From RI-153 sp041391225 (GTDB taxonomy: Bacteria > Chloroflexota > Anaerolineae > Caldilineales > Caldilineaceae): 64,000 nucleotides of DNA. Below the pieces are notes generated by a model, which did no database searches, was not told the origin of the DNA, and saw only the letters and a program-made list of their open reading frames with translations. Where the stretch lies: positions 1 to 64,000 of the forward strand of contig JAWKOL010000027.1 of the NCBI GenBank assembly GCA_041391225.1, in the 5' to 3' direction. Below are positions 19,085 to 29,763 of this stretch, piece after piece. The translations under genes and the position numbers were made by a program. The stretch's first letter is position 1; each line of letters begins with the position of its first letter.

Positions 19085-20468
19085 ATGGAACGCGACTTCC
19101 GAGCCATCGAGCGAACGCTCATTATCTCCTTCTTTTTCAACCTGATCGCCACAGCGGCCAAGCTGAGTGTGGGTATCTGGACAGGCGCGCTCTCGTTGAT
19201 CGCCGATGGCCTGGACACGCTCTTCGATGGCCTGGCCAACGTGATCGGTGTGATCGCCGTGCGCATGGGTAGCCGCCCGCCCGACGCCGATCACCCCTAC
19301 GGGCATCGCAAATTCGAGACCATCGCCGCCCTCTTTATCGCTACCATGCTCTTCATCACCGCCTGGGAGCTGGCCACAGGCGCAATCGACCGTTTCTTCG
19401 CAGGCGAAGCGCCGGTGGTCAACGCCTGGAGCATCGCCGCACTGGCCTTCGGCGGCGCCGTGCAAGGGCTGACCGGGCTGTGGGAAATACGCCGTGGGCG
19501 CGACTTGCAAAGTGAGATCCTGGTGGCGGATGCACGGCACACCATCACCAGCCTGTACGTGAGCGCGGCGGTGTTGGCGGGGCTGGTGCTGGTCTACCTG
19601 GGCTTTCCGTGGGCAGATCCGCTGGTGGCGCTGTTTGTCGCAGTCGTCATCGCCAAGATCGGCGTGGAAACAGTATCGGAAAATGTGCCTGCGCTGGTGG
19701 ATCGAGCGCCCATCACCGAAGACACAATTGGCCAGGTGGTGGCCGACGTGGAAGGGGTAGAGAGCTTCCATCGTGTGCGCAGCCGCGGCACCGCAGACAG
19801 CATCGCCGTGGATCTGCACGTACGCGTGGACCCGCGTTTGTCTGTCAACGCGGCCAACGCCATCGCCGACGAGGTACGCCGCCGCCTGCTCAACCTCAAC
19901 GGCGTCGACGATGTCACCGTCCACCTCGAAGCGCAACGTGGGCCAGAAAGTACGGCCGCGCTGCACGAGGCAGTCAAGCTGATCGCCGACGAAGAAGGGG
20001 TGACGATCCATGAGTTTTGGATCCAGCAGCTCGACGCACACATCGGCATGCACCTGCACGTAGGCGTGGACCCCAACCTGACGCTTGCCGAGGCACACGA
20101 CCAGGTGGACAGGCTGGAACGCACGATCCAGGAGCGATTGCCCGAAGTAGCGTCGATCTACAGCCACATCGAAACCGCTGTGCCTGAGATCCTGCCCACG
20201 GCGCGCGTCAGCCAAGGACTACACGAGCGCATCGAGCGCGCCATCGAAGCTGCCGCCGAAGAGATCCCGGCGCTGAGCTATCCACACGAAATCCAGATCC
20301 ACCAGGTGGAAGGCCGCCTTTTCATCGCCGCCGAAGCATTGATCGACGGCAGCCTGTCGGTAAGCGAGGCGCACGATCTTAGCACGCAAATGCAAGACAT
20401 CATCCGCGCCCGTGTCCCCAATGCGGGGAGTATTGGTGCATTTAGAGCCGAAGGGCGAATTGATGTAG
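19085..20468 (+). CDS. Cation diffusion facilitator (CDF) metal exporter, frameshift near 3' end
   Basis: CDF transporters exchange Zn2+, Fe2+ or Mn2+ for protons. Six helices in the first 200 residues include LIADGLDTLFDGLANV and ADARHTITSLYVS, the metal-site helices; the intramembrane Asp/His pairs fit the family, although the metal is not certain. HPYGHRKFET is a family signature. The tail holds about three ZT-dimer-like domains (near residues 205-275, 290-365, 370-455) instead of the usual one. The open frame runs on to 20617 into the next gene; dropping one G near 20451 gives SIVHLEPKGELM and a stop at 20466-20468, the normal CDF ending. Confidence 0.82.
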
Positions 20469-20497
20469 TTTTGTTCGCATTCCCCCATAAAGAATGT

Positions 20498-20503
20498 TAT
20501 AAT
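20498..20503 (+). promoter_or_regulatory. -10 element, probably for a leaderless transcript
   Basis: A perfect TATAAT ends 7 bases before the ATG at 20511, placing the expected transcript start at or one or two bases from the start codon. TTCGCA (20474-20479) at 18 bases is a weak -35. The same arrangement occurs before 39612. Confidence 0.55.
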
Positions 20504-20510
20504 CTGCGCC

Positions 20511-21644
20511 ATGACACAAGAAGGCGTCTCTTCCCCCATCACATCGGTGCGTCGTTGCCCCAATTGTGGTACACGTGTCGCCCAGAATGCCGATACGTGC
20601 TATTTCTGTGGTCATGATCTGACCAAGGTACCGCGCACGCGCCGCCGCATCACATGGATGGATCTGGCGCTGGTCGTGGCGCTGCTGGTTGTGGTGGTTG
20701 TTTGGTGGCGTATGGCCGGCAACACGAACCGACCGGTAGCGGCTGTCGACGCAGAGCCGCCCACGGCGATCTCGTCACCTGCCATACAGGACGCCCCCGC
20801 CGCTGTCGGCGCCACAGACACCGATCCCCCAGGTACCAACGCTGCTGTACCGACTTCTACTTCGGAGCCGCAATTCGCACCGATGGAGGAGTTCACAGTG
20901 GCCAACCCACTGAACGTCACCCACAGGGTGCAGTCGGGTGAGACGCTGTTGGGCATCGCCAGCGTCTACGGCGTCAGCGTAGACGAGGTCAAAGCCGCCA
21001 ACAATCTGCAGAATGAGTTGATCCGCGCCGGCGACGAGTTGATCATCCCCATCCCTGAATCGGTGGTGGAAGCGGACGCCGCACAGGTGGTCTCGTCGGT
21101 GTTCAAGTACAAGGTGCAGTCGGGCGACACGGTGGTCTCCATCGCCATCCGCTTCGGCACACAGGTGGAGAGCATCCTCGAAGCAAACCGATTGAGCGCC
21201 AACGAGTTCATCCAGCCGGGCCAAATGCTGCTGGTGCCGGTTGAACAGGTGCCGTCTGCCGTGCTGGCGTCGAGTGAAGCGGCGCGCACGCTGGATCAGT
21301 CATCACAGGCGGCGTACGAAGCGCCTCGCCTTATCGGTCCCCAGGGCGAAGAAGCGTTGCCCACCAACGAGCAGATCCTCTTCCGCTGGATCAGCGTGGA
21401 TCTGCTGGCGCCCAACGAGTGGTACGTGCTGCGTATCTGGCCGTTGGATGGTACACTCGATCTCCCCCCCACAATCTGGACAAAGACCAACAGCTATCGC
21501 CTCGGCACCGAGTGGGCGCCCCCTAGCGGACGTTCCGCACGCTACGGCTGGCAGGTGACGGTGGTACGTGTCCTCGCCGACGTGGGCGACGGGCAGGATC
21601 AGGCCGCCAGCGCGCCAGCGAAGTACGTACCTTCATGGCGGTGA
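20511..21644 (+). CDS. Zinc-ribbon, membrane, double-LysM surface protein
   Basis: 377 residues, intact paralogue of the gene at 4703. One N-terminal zinc ribbon (CPNCGTRVAQNADTCYFCG), one membrane helix (LALVVALLVVVVVWW, about residues 50-65), a Pro/Thr/Ala linker, two LysM domains (THRVQSGETLLGIASVYGVS near residue 140 and YKVQSGDTVVSIAIRFGTQ near residue 200) and a C-terminal beta domain with LFRWISVDLLAPNEWYVLRI. The topology puts the ribbon in the cytoplasm and LysM outside, so it may link envelope glycans to an internal partner. No ribosome site, consistent with leaderless initiation. Confidence 0.8.
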   Translation: MTQEGVSSPITSVRRCPNCGTRVAQNADTCYFCGHDLTKVPRTRRRITWMDLALVVALLVVVVVWWRMAGNTNRPVAAVDAEPPTAISSPAIQDAPAAVGATDTDPPGTNAAVPTSTSEPQFAPMEEFTVANPLNVTHRVQSGETLLGIASVYGVSVDEVKAANNLQNELIRAGDELIIPIPESVVEADAAQVVSSVFKYKVQSGDTVVSIAIRFGTQVESILEANRLSANEFIQPGQMLLVPVEQVPSAVLASSEAARTLDQSSQAAYEAPRLIGPQGEEALPTNEQILFRWISVDLLAPNEWYVLRIWPLDGTLDLPPTIWTKTNSYRLGTEWAPPSGRSARYGWQVTVVRVLADVGDGQDQAASAPAKYVPSWR

Positions 21645-21666
21645 TCTGCGCAAACTGGTTCAGAGA

Positions 21667-21755
21667 TAGAGCGCCGGATTGGGCGGATTAAGCGGATCAA
21701 AGCGGATTCTTCTGGAAATCCGCCTGAATCCGCTCGATCCGCCAATCGCGTTCTA
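21667..21755. repeat. Family R1 palindrome
   Basis: Imperfect hairpin: TAGAGCGCCGGATTGGGCGG (from 21667) pairs with GATCCGCCAATCGCGTTCTA (to 21755). It starts 23 bases after the LysM gene stop and may terminate it. It is followed after 6 bases by an R2 element, as at 32957-33157. Confidence 0.85.
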
Positions 21756-21761
21756 TCCCAG

Positions 21762-21862
21762 TGACTCCACTGCGAAAGTCCGACTTCTGCATGTGATTTG
21801 CGGTTGCTCTCCTCGAAGAAGTCGGACTTTTGCGCTTGATCGACCTTTTTACAGTAGAGTCA
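21762..21862. repeat. Family R2 palindrome (AGTCCGACTTC type)
   Basis: Ends TGACTCCACTGC / GCAGTAGAGTCA-like and internal arms AAAGTCCGACTTC / GAAGTCGGACTTTT around a loop with TGATTTGCGGTTGCTC. The second copy, 33055-33157, is nearly identical and also follows an R1 element. Confidence 0.85.
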
Positions 21863-21884
21863 TCCCAGTGTATTGGCGAAGTTC

Positions 21885-21913
21885 TTGGCTTTTTTTGCTG
21901 AAAATTGTATAGT
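21885..21913 (+). promoter_or_regulatory. Candidate promoter for the isomerase/oxidoreductase/enolase-homologue genes
   Basis: TTGGCT (21885-21890), 17-base spacer, TATAGT (21908-21913). It would give a leader of about 135 bases before the ATG at 22056; no recognised riboswitch is seen in that leader. Confidence 0.5.
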
Positions 21914-22055
21914 TCGTATGCGTAGTCACGCGCTGCCGAAGTCTACTGCGAGTGGCCACGGCGCCTTGGGCTACGCTTCACGAAAAATACAACCCACACT
22001 AAATCCACTGTCTGTACACCATATTCATTCCAACATACGCTGCAAGGAGGCACGC

Positions 22056-23067
22056 ATGGGACGACCAGTTACCCTTTTCACCGGTCAGTGGGCGGATCTG
22101 CCGCTGGAAACGCTGGCCCAGAAGGTGAGCGAATGGGGCTTCGACGGGCTGGAATTGGCCTGCTGGGGCGATCATTTGAAGTGTCGAAGGCGTTGGAAAG
22201 CGACTCGTATGTGCGCCAGAAACGAGATCTGCTGGAGAAGTACGGCCTCGGTGTTGGGCCATCAGCAATCACCTGGTGGGCCAGGCGGTGAGCGATCCCA
22301 TCGACGAGCGCCACAAGGGCATTGTGCCGCCGCACGTGTGGGGCGACGGCAAACCCGAGGGCGTGCAGGAACACGCCGCCGAGGAGATGAAGAACACCGC
22401 CCGCGCCGCCAGACTGTTCGGCGTGGACATTGTCAACGGCTTCACGGGCAGCCCGGTGTGGCACAAGCTCTACTTCTTCCCACCCACCGGCCAGGACGAC
22501 ATCGACGCCGGCTACGCCTCCTTCGCGGCGCAGTGGAAGCCGATCATGGACGTCTTCGACGAACAGGGCGTTGACTTCGGGCTGGAAGTCCACCCCACCG
22601 AGATCGCCTACGACATCTACACGTCGCAGCGCACGCTGGCAGCGTTGGACAACCACCCGCGCTTCGGTTTCAACTTCGATCCCAGTCACCTGATCCACCA
22701 ATTCGTCGATCCGGTGGAATTCCTCAACGCCTTCCCAGATCGCATCGTCCACGCCCACGTCAAGGACTCGAAGGTGCAGCTCAACGGGCGCAACAGCATC
22801 CTCTCGTCGCACCTCTCCTTCGGCGATCACCGCCGCAGCTGGGACTTCGTCTCCCCCGGTCATGGCGACGTGAAGTGGGATCCCATCGTACGTGTCCTCA
22901 ACCGCATCGGCTACAACGGTCCGCTCTCCATCGAGTGGGAAGACAGCGGCATGGATCGCGAATTCGGTGCGCAGGAGTCGCTGGCCTACATCCGCCAACA
23001 GGACTTTGCACCGTCGATGTGGCGTTTGATGCCGCGTTTGAGAAGAAAGAGTATGCGTGATGCGTGA
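22056..23067 (+). CDS. Sugar phosphate isomerase/epimerase (xylose-isomerase-like TIM barrel), two frameshifts
   Basis: About 337 residues. AP-endonuclease-2-like TIM barrel as in IolE/IolI-type and ketose epimerases, usually with a divalent metal. Visible: FTGQWADLPLETLAQKVSEW, NGFTGSPVW, DFGLEVHPTE (metal Glu), FNFDPSHL, DRIVHAHVKDSKV (metal His/Asp) and GPLSIEWEDSGMD (metal Glu). Two missing T bases break it: near 22178 (HFEVSKALESD when restored) and near 22257 (GVWAISNHLVGQ). AAGGAGG precedes ATG 22056. The last codons (KSMRDA) are encoded by the R9 repeat. Substrate unknown; the neighbours suggest a cyclitol or sugar-acid pathway. Confidence 0.78.
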
Positions 23068-23133
23068 TGCGTAATTGGTTGACGGAATTGATTTACAGTG
23101 GAAATTACTTCGTTGACCAATTCGCATTATCAC
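23064..23133. repeat. Family R9 palindrome (TGCGTAATTGGTTGACG) at the gene stop
   Basis: Left arm GTGATGCGTAATTGGTTGACG (23064-23084) pairs with CGTTGACCAATTCGCATTATCAC (23111-23133). A partial extra GTATGCGTGAT precedes it and supplies the upstream gene's last codons and stop. Relatives: 27400-27455, 61649-61746, 62965-63151. Confidence 0.85.
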
Positions 23134-23186
23134 TCCGCCAGTCCACACAGATTGCAGACAATTCCAACACCCTAAGGAGAGACTCT

Positions 23187-24376
23187 ATGGCCGGTTCCGG
23201 TGGTTTTACGTCGATGGCCGATGCAAAGGCGGCAGGGGATGCGCCGAGATCAGCGTCGGCATGTTGGGCTACGTTCGTGAGGAAGGCACACAGCAGCGCG
23301 TTCAAGAAGATCCCGTCACATGATGTACCCGCCGCAACGATCCCCACATTGGCGGCGATTGCCGGGCGTAACGAAGAGGCGGTGGCGGAGGCGGCGGCGC
23401 TACGGCTACGTCGGCTACTACACCGATTGGCTGCGACATGCTGGCCGATGACCGTGTTCAGCTTTTCGACAATGGTGGCCCCAACGACGCCCACGCCGAA
23501 CCCTGCATCGCCGCCGCGGAAGCGGGCAAGCACGTCTTCTGCGAGAAGCCGCTGGCCCGCACCGCTGAGGAAGCAAAAACCATGCTCGATGCGGTGCAAA
23601 AGGCGGGCGTGAAGCACATGGTGGCCTACAACTACCGCTTCGTCCCTGCCATCCGCCAGATCCGCAAGTTGATCGATTCGGGCGCGCTGGGGCAGATCTA
23701 CCATTTCCGCGCCGTCTACCTGCAAGAGTGGATCATGCCGCATTACAACACACCCATGATCTGGCGCTTGCAGAAGGAACACGCCGGCAGCGGCGCACTC
23801 GGTGACCTGGGATCCCACGTAATTGACCTGGGGCGCTATCTGGTGGGTGAGATCACCAGTGTCAGCGCGCAGACACGCACCTTCATCAAGCAACGTCCTT
23901 GGGACGACGGCACGATGGGCACTGTGGACGTAGACGACGCCTTCGCCGCCGTGGTGGAGTTCGACAACGGCGCGCTGGGTACGGTGGAAGCCACTCGCTT
24001 CGCCGCCGGTCGCAAGAACGGCCAGCGCATCGAGATCAACGCCGAGAAGGGCAGCATCGTCTTCAACCTGGAGCGCATGAACGAGTTGGACGTATTCTGG
24101 GTCGACGAAGAGCCGAAAGAGACGCAGGGCTTCCACAATGTCCTCGTTTCGGAGGGCTACCACCCGTGGTGGGAAAACTGGTGGCCGCAAGGACACATGA
24201 TCGGCTGGGAACACAGCTTTGTCCACGAGATCCACCACCTGCTCGATTGCATCGTCAACGACAAAGAGGTCTCCCCCATCGGCGCGGACTTCGTGGACGG
24301 CTACAAGAACGCCGTGATCTGCGACGCGATCTTGCAGTCCGCGGCGGAGCGACGGCAGGTGGATGTGAAGTACTAA
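23187..24376 (+). CDS. Gfo/Idh/MocA-family oxidoreductase, several frameshifts near its start
   Basis: NAD(P)-dependent sugar or cyclitol dehydrogenase family. The C-terminal 310 codons are intact from about 23438: AAEAGKHVFCEKPLARTAEEA (EKP catalytic Lys motif), MVAYNYRFVPAIRQIRKLI, SGALGDLGSHVIDLGRYLVG (GSHxxD with catalytic His/Asp) and VEFDNGALGTVEATRF. The N-terminal Rossmann strand (EISVGMLGY) is spread over three frames between 23240 and 23440, so at least four single-base breaks are needed. AAGGAGA precedes ATG 23187. It lies between an isomerase and an enolase homologue, fitting a carbohydrate-oxidation route. Confidence 0.75.
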
Positions 24377-24400
24377 CACTCTCTCCAACAGGACACACTG

Positions 24401-25510
<1,110 letters not shown>

Positions 25511-25512
25511 TT

Positions 25513-25640
25513 CGTAGTACGTAGTGCGTGTACCGGCCCAGGTAATGATTTCTGTATTGGTATCAATGTTGCGCTTTATCGACGGAGGGTTTCAATGTAC
25601 AATCACACCCTCCACCGGTACACGCACCACGCACTACGCA
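25513..25640. repeat. Family R4 palindrome (GTAGTGCGTGTACCGG)
   Basis: GTAGTGCGTGTACCGG (25521-25536) pairs with CCGGTACACGCACCACGCACTAC (25615-25637). The inner part has ATTTCTGTATTGG, shared with the other copy at 44373-44567. It starts within 3 bases of the upstream stop codon. Confidence 0.85.
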
Positions 25641-25700
25641 CCACGTTCTCTCTAAATTCCATTCAACAACCTCCACCCCAGAACCTTCGTGAGCAAACCC

Positions 25701-26474
25701 ATGTCCGCCACCGACTCCATCTTCATCGGCATCGATCTGGCCTGGGGACCGCGTAACCCCAGCGGCGGCGCGGTGATCCGCGATGGTCGGTTGATCGCCA
25801 TCCGCGGGGACCTGACCAGTCTGGCCTCGATTGTGGATTTTGTGGGCGAGCATCTCGACGCCGAAACCGGCGCGGTGGTGGCGGTGGACGCGCCGTTGCG
25901 TGTCCCCAACGCCACGGGTATCCGCCCTTGTGAACGGGCGTTGAACAGCGATTGGGCGCGCTACCAGGCGGGGGCGCACCCGGCCAACCGTAATCTGCTG
26001 GCGCGCAGCGGTTCAGTGCGCGGCGAACGATTGGTGGCGTTGTTGGAGCAGAACCTGCGCTTCAGCGAGGCCACCAGCATCCCCAAACGTTCGCCGGATC
26101 GCCTGATCTGTGAGATCTACCCGCACCCTGCGCATGTGAGCCTGTTCGGGTTGGATAAGACGCTCAAATACAAGCGTGGACCGGTTCAGACGGCGCGAGG
26201 CGCTGCTCCAATACCAGCAGCACCTGCAGTCCTTGCGCGAGGCCAAGCCATCGATCAAGAAGACCAAGGATCTCCTAGTGCGCACCGATGTCCTGTCATT
26301 GCGCGGACGGGCGCTCAAGGCGTACGAGGATCAGTTGGATGCGCTGTCCTGTGCGTACATTGGCTACTACCTGTGGTGGCATGGTCCACGACGGCGCGCA
26401 CCTACGGCACGCTGGCCGATGGTCACATCATTGTGCCGCTGACGCCGGAGATGGCAAAGCGGATGCGTGGCTAA
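25701..26474 (+). CDS. DUF429-family predicted nuclease-fold protein (two frameshifts)
   Basis: About 258 residues. IFIGIDLAWGPRNPSGGAV (RNase H-like first strand with Asp), VAVDAPLRVPNATGIRPCER, EIYPHPAHVSLFGLDKTLKYKRG and DQLDALSCAYIGYYLWWHG (acidic DxxDAxxxA motif) match the DUF429 family, which has an RNase H-like fold but no established activity. One extra C near 26175 and one missing base near 26385 separate three frames; joined, it ends TYGTLADGHIIVPLTPEM. An in-frame GTG at 25689 is an alternative start. Confidence 0.72.
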   Translation: MSATDSIFIGIDLAWGPRNPSGGAVIRDGRLIAIRGDLTSLASIVDFVGEHLDAETGAVVAVDAPLRVPNATGIRPCERALNSDWARYQAGAHPANRNLLARSGSVRGERLVALLEQNLRFSEATSIPKRSPDRLICEIYPHPAHVSLFGLDKTLKYKRGPVQTARGAAPIPAAPAVLARGQAIDQEDQGSPSAHRCPVIARTGAQGVRGSVGCAVLCVHWLLPVVAWSTTARTYGTLADGHIIVPLTPEMAKRMRG

Positions 26475-26493
26475 CGAACAAGCAGAAGAGAAG

Positions 26494-26678
26494 TGATCCA
26501 CGAAGGCACGAAGAACCACGAAGAAGAGAAAAGCGGAATTGATCCACGGATTGCACGGATTTCTGGGATTCAGAAGCAAAACTAAAAATCCTTCTGGAAT
26601 CTGCTAAATCCGTAAAATCTGTGGATCTTTCCCCCTCTTTTTCTGCCTTTGTGCATCTTCGTGTGCCTTCGTGGATCA
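26494..26678. repeat. Family R6 nested palindrome (GATCCACGAAGGCACGAAG)
   Basis: Outer arms: TGATCCACGAAGGCACGAAG (from 26494) with CTTCGTGTGCCTTCGTGGATCA (to 26678). Inner palindrome 26541-26627: GATCCACGGATTGCACGGATT with AATCCGTAAAATCTGTGGATC. It lies between convergent DUF429 and RraA-like genes and touches the latter's stop codon. Relatives: 60582-60720 and a half-copy at 52190-52225. Confidence 0.88.
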
Positions 26679-27361
26679 TTATTTCTCTGGTTTCTCCGTA
26701 GACGGCGCTCGCATCTTGGCAACCGTGAACCCAGGATCGCGGTAACGTGCGAAGATTCCCGCCTCCTGATCGCGGATCTGAGACGCGATTTCGGCGATCT
26801 CCGCCGCGTCCTCGTTGGGGATGCGCACACAGCCGTCCCCGTCGGCGAGGACGAGGTCGCCGGAGCGGATGCGTAGTTGACCCACCGTCACCGGCGTGCC
26901 GAAGCGGACGAGGTTGAACACGCCGTGACCCGGCACCGTCCCCCACGCCCACATGGGCAGCCCCACACGTTCAATCCCAGCCAGATCGCGCACCGTACCG
27001 TCCACAATCGCGCCCACCGCGCCCAGCCGCTGGTGCAGCGTCGCCATACCGTCGCCGAAACTGGCCCCCGCCCAGGACGAGAATCGACGTCTTTCATCAC
27101 AGCGATGAGCGGTCCTTGGGCTTGCTCCAGGTACTCGTAATAGTCCGCCCACACCAGCGCCGGCGAATCCGCATCGTTCGTCGTCACCTCCGACGTCACG
27201 GCATAGCCAACCGCCGTCCCCAGCCCGGGCAGCAGGCAGCGGATCGTGTGATCGGTGTACTCCTCATTCGGCAGCCCATACTTGCGCGCCAGTGCATTGA
27301 AAACCGTGGGCGAGTCGAACGTCTTCAATTGCTGAATAATCCCAGGATCAACAAGATTCAT
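26679..27361 (-). CDS. RraA-like / HMG-aldolase-family protein (frameshifted)
   Basis: About 227 residues of the RraA/proK aldolase fold. The N-terminal part (FDSPTVFNALARKYGLP) and the C-terminal part (GAIVDGTVRDLAGIERVGLPMWAWG, with the GxxxDGxxRD substrate and metal motif) read in different frames that switch near 27060-27080. RraA homologues include 4-hydroxy-4-methyl-2-oxoglutarate/oxaloacetate aldolases and RNase E inhibitors; the conserved RD motif and the sugar-acid neighbours favour an aldolase. Last of a minus-strand group with the MFS carrier and galactonate-dehydratase-like gene. Confidence 0.72.
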
Positions 27362-27427
27362 GAGAATGCCTTTCGGTATTAACGGCAACACCCAGTCGCA
27401 CGCACAACAAACTCAACGAGTTACGCA

Positions 27428-28634
27428 TCACGCATTACTTGTTACATCACGCTCCACTCTCCGCAAATACAACGCCACCGCCACCAACGGCACAATCATC
27501 ACAAAATTCACCGCCAGCGCCGTCTGGAAGCCCCACCGGTCGGCCAGGATGCCCGTCCACCACGGCGGGAGGGTAGCGCGGCGGTCATGGCCAGGTTCAA
27601 CGTGGCAGTGACGGTGCCGGTCTGCTCGGGGTAGAGGCGCGAGCCAAAGGCCAGCCCCGTGGGAAAAGACCCGACAAGCTCAGCCCGGTGAGGAAGACGC
27701 CCACCACGATCACGTACGAGTTTAGCCCGAAGACCACAATCGGATAGGTGAGCGTGATGCCCCAGGACAGCACCAGCAGCATGAAGGCGTAGCCGCGGCG
27801 TTCGGCGTAGGCGGCGCACAGGAAGCGCCCTACCGTCAGCGCCACGTAGAAGACCGAGATCATCGACACTGAGAAGAACATCGAAAATCCACCTGCCTGC
27901 TGTATGATCACGGCGATCCAGCCCAGCAAACTCACAGCCACGCCGTTGTAGACGAAGGCGATGAAGAAGAGCGCCGGGAACGGACGATCGCGCAGCATCG
28001 ACAGATCGAGTTTGCCCGATTTGGCGCGTTCGCCGCTGCTTTCGCGATAGAGCAGGTACGCCTACGCCGTAGAGCAGCCAGAGCAGACCGGTGGCGCCCA
28101 ACGCCCAACGCCACGCCACCCCCTGATCGAGGAAGTAGCCGATCACCAGCGGCGACACCGCCGCGCCGCCGTAGACGCCGTGCAGCGTGTTCAAGCGCGG
28201 GCGCGGGCCTTGCGGTTGGCGTCGGCGATCATGGTGTTGATACCGGTGGAAAGCGCGCCCTGTGTGGCGCTCACAAAGACAAAGCCGGTGACGAACAAAA
28301 GCCACATCTGCGATATGGCCGTGAGGAAGAGCGCCAGCGCCAGTCCCAACGCCGACAGCCACACCAGCCGCTGCGCGCCCACCAGATCCGATCCCACGCC
28401 GGCAAAGACGTTCCCCACAATCGCCCCCACCGACCGCGCCGGAAAGATCAACGCAATCGCGGCCAGCGTGATCCCGGCGTTGGTGTATTCCTCGGTGATG
28501 AAGGGCATCACCGAAGGGACGAGTACCGCCGCCGTGCCGATGAAGACGTAACCGAGCAGGCCCAGGTAGGTCTCACTGGGCAATGAAGTCAGGCGTTGCA
28601 ACAGGTTGCCACCGGCAGAAGTCTGGCTAGACAT
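27428..28634 (-). CDS. MFS transporter (multiply frameshifted)
   Basis: Pieces in three frames together give about 12 membrane helices. The first five are intact from MSSQTSAGGN (28634): TYLGLLGYVFIGTAAVLVPS, FPARSVGAIVGNVFAGVGSD, LVWLSALGLALALFLTA. Later pieces include LHGVYGGAAVSPLVIGYFLD, ALFFIAFVYNGVAVSLLGW and PIVVFGLNSYVIVVGVFL. Its start overlaps the stop of the galactonate-dehydratase-like gene by 8 bases, so it is probably the cognate sugar-acid carrier. Its last codons (RDVTSNA) and stop come from an R9 repeat half-copy at 27400-27455. Confidence 0.7.
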
Positions 28635-29763
28635 CGGCGACACTCCCGTCTGCGTTGAAGGCATTGCGGTGCGGGTTGCCAGGGCGGTAAGGACTGCTGA
28701 GCAGCGCGTCCTCGTCGAGTTCGACGCCCAGGCCAGGGCGATCCGGCACGGTGAGGTGACCAGCTTCGACTGTCCACGCTTCGCGCATGGTCTGGTCGCG
28801 GTAGGGTTCCTGGCGCACGTATTCGAGGATGAGGAAGTTGGGGATTGCCATGGCCAGGTGCGCCGCCGCCGCCGTGGAAAGCGGTCCTTGCGGGTTGTGG
28901 GGGGCCAGTTTGACGTAGTATGCCTCGGCCAGGGCAGCGATCTTCTTGCACTCGGTGATGCCGCCGGCATGACACAAATCGGGCTGGATCACGTCTACGA
29001 CGCGGCGTTCAAGCAGGGGCAGAAAATCCCACTTGGAATACAGGCGCTCACCCGCGGCAAGATCCGTATTTGTCCCCGCGGCGCGCACGTGGACGAGCGA
29101 TTCAATGTCGTCGGGCTGGGTGGGTTCCTCGAAGAAGAGCAGGCGGTGAGGCGCCAAAGCGCGGATCAGGCGGATCGCCGAAGCGGGGCGTCCGCGGCCA
29201 TGATCGTCGACCATGATGTCCACATCGGGGCCGACGGCGGCGCGCAGTTGACCGATGCGCTCGGCAAAGGCGGCGATGCGTTCGTGTTCGGGCATGAGCG
29301 TGTCGCCCTGCCATGCGCCCGTCTTCATGGCGGTGAAGCCGTCTTCGACGTCGCGTTGGGCGTCTTCGAAGATGCGTTCGGGCTGGTAGATGCCCACGTG
29401 GGTGTAGAGGCGGATACGATCTCGCGTCGGCCCGCCCAGCAGTTTGTAGACAGGCACGCCCCACGCCTTGCCGCGCAGATCCCACAGCGCCTGATCCAAC
29501 CCCGCCAGCGCCGAGTTGAGGACAACCCCGCCGCGCCAGAAGCCATGCCGGAATAGGATCTGCCAATGCCGCTCCGTCGAAAGCGGATCTTCGCCGATCA
29601 GCGACGCGCCCAACTGTTTCACGGCGGCGCAGACCGTCTCTTCTTTGTGTTCCAGCGTCGCTTCGCCCCAGCCGTACAGGCCACTGTCGGTCATCACCTT
29701 GACGATGACCCAATTGCGCAGCCCAGCCCACATGACGGTGGTGCGGATTTCTGTGATTTTCAT
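28627..29763 (-). CDS. Enolase-superfamily sugar-acid dehydratase (D-galactonate dehydratase-like)
   Basis: 378 residues, intact. It dehydrates an aldonate to a 2-keto-3-deoxy acid. It resembles DgoD: YGWGEATLEHKEETV, GFWRGGVVLNSALAGLDQALWDLRG, DIMVDDHGRG (metal Asp and catalytic His spaced as in DgoD), LLFFEEPTQPDD (metal Glu), LAAGERLYSKWDF (metal Glu), DVIQPDLCHAGGITE and KLAPHNPQGPLSTAA (catalytic His). The exact sugar acid cannot be told. First gene of the minus-strand set with an MFS carrier and an RraA-like aldolase, giving a plausible uptake-dehydration-cleavage route. Confidence 0.8.
   Translation of the reverse strand: MKITEIRTTVMWAGLRNWVIVKVMTDSGLYGWGEATLEHKEETVCAAVKQLGASLIGEDPLSTERHWQILFRHGFWRGGVVLNSALAGLDQALWDLRGKAWGVPVYKLLGGPTRDRIRLYTHVGIYQPERIFEDAQRDVEDGFTAMKTGAWQGDTLMPEHERIAAFAERIGQLRAAVGPDVDIMVDDHGRGRPASAIRLIRALAPHRLLFFEEPTQPDDIESLVHVRAAGTNTDLAAGERLYSKWDFLPLLERRVVDVIQPDLCHAGGITECKKIAALAEAYYVKLAPHNPQGPLSTAAAAHLAMAIPNFLILEYVRQEPYRDQTMREAWTVEAGHLTVPDRPGLGVELDEDALLSSPYRPGNPHRNAFNADGSVADV

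Noticed and set aside
20469..20617. Real 50-residue extension of the CDF protein
   Set aside because: It overlaps the next gene by 107 bases and ends in unrelated sequence; removing one G gives the usual family ending and a stop at 20468.
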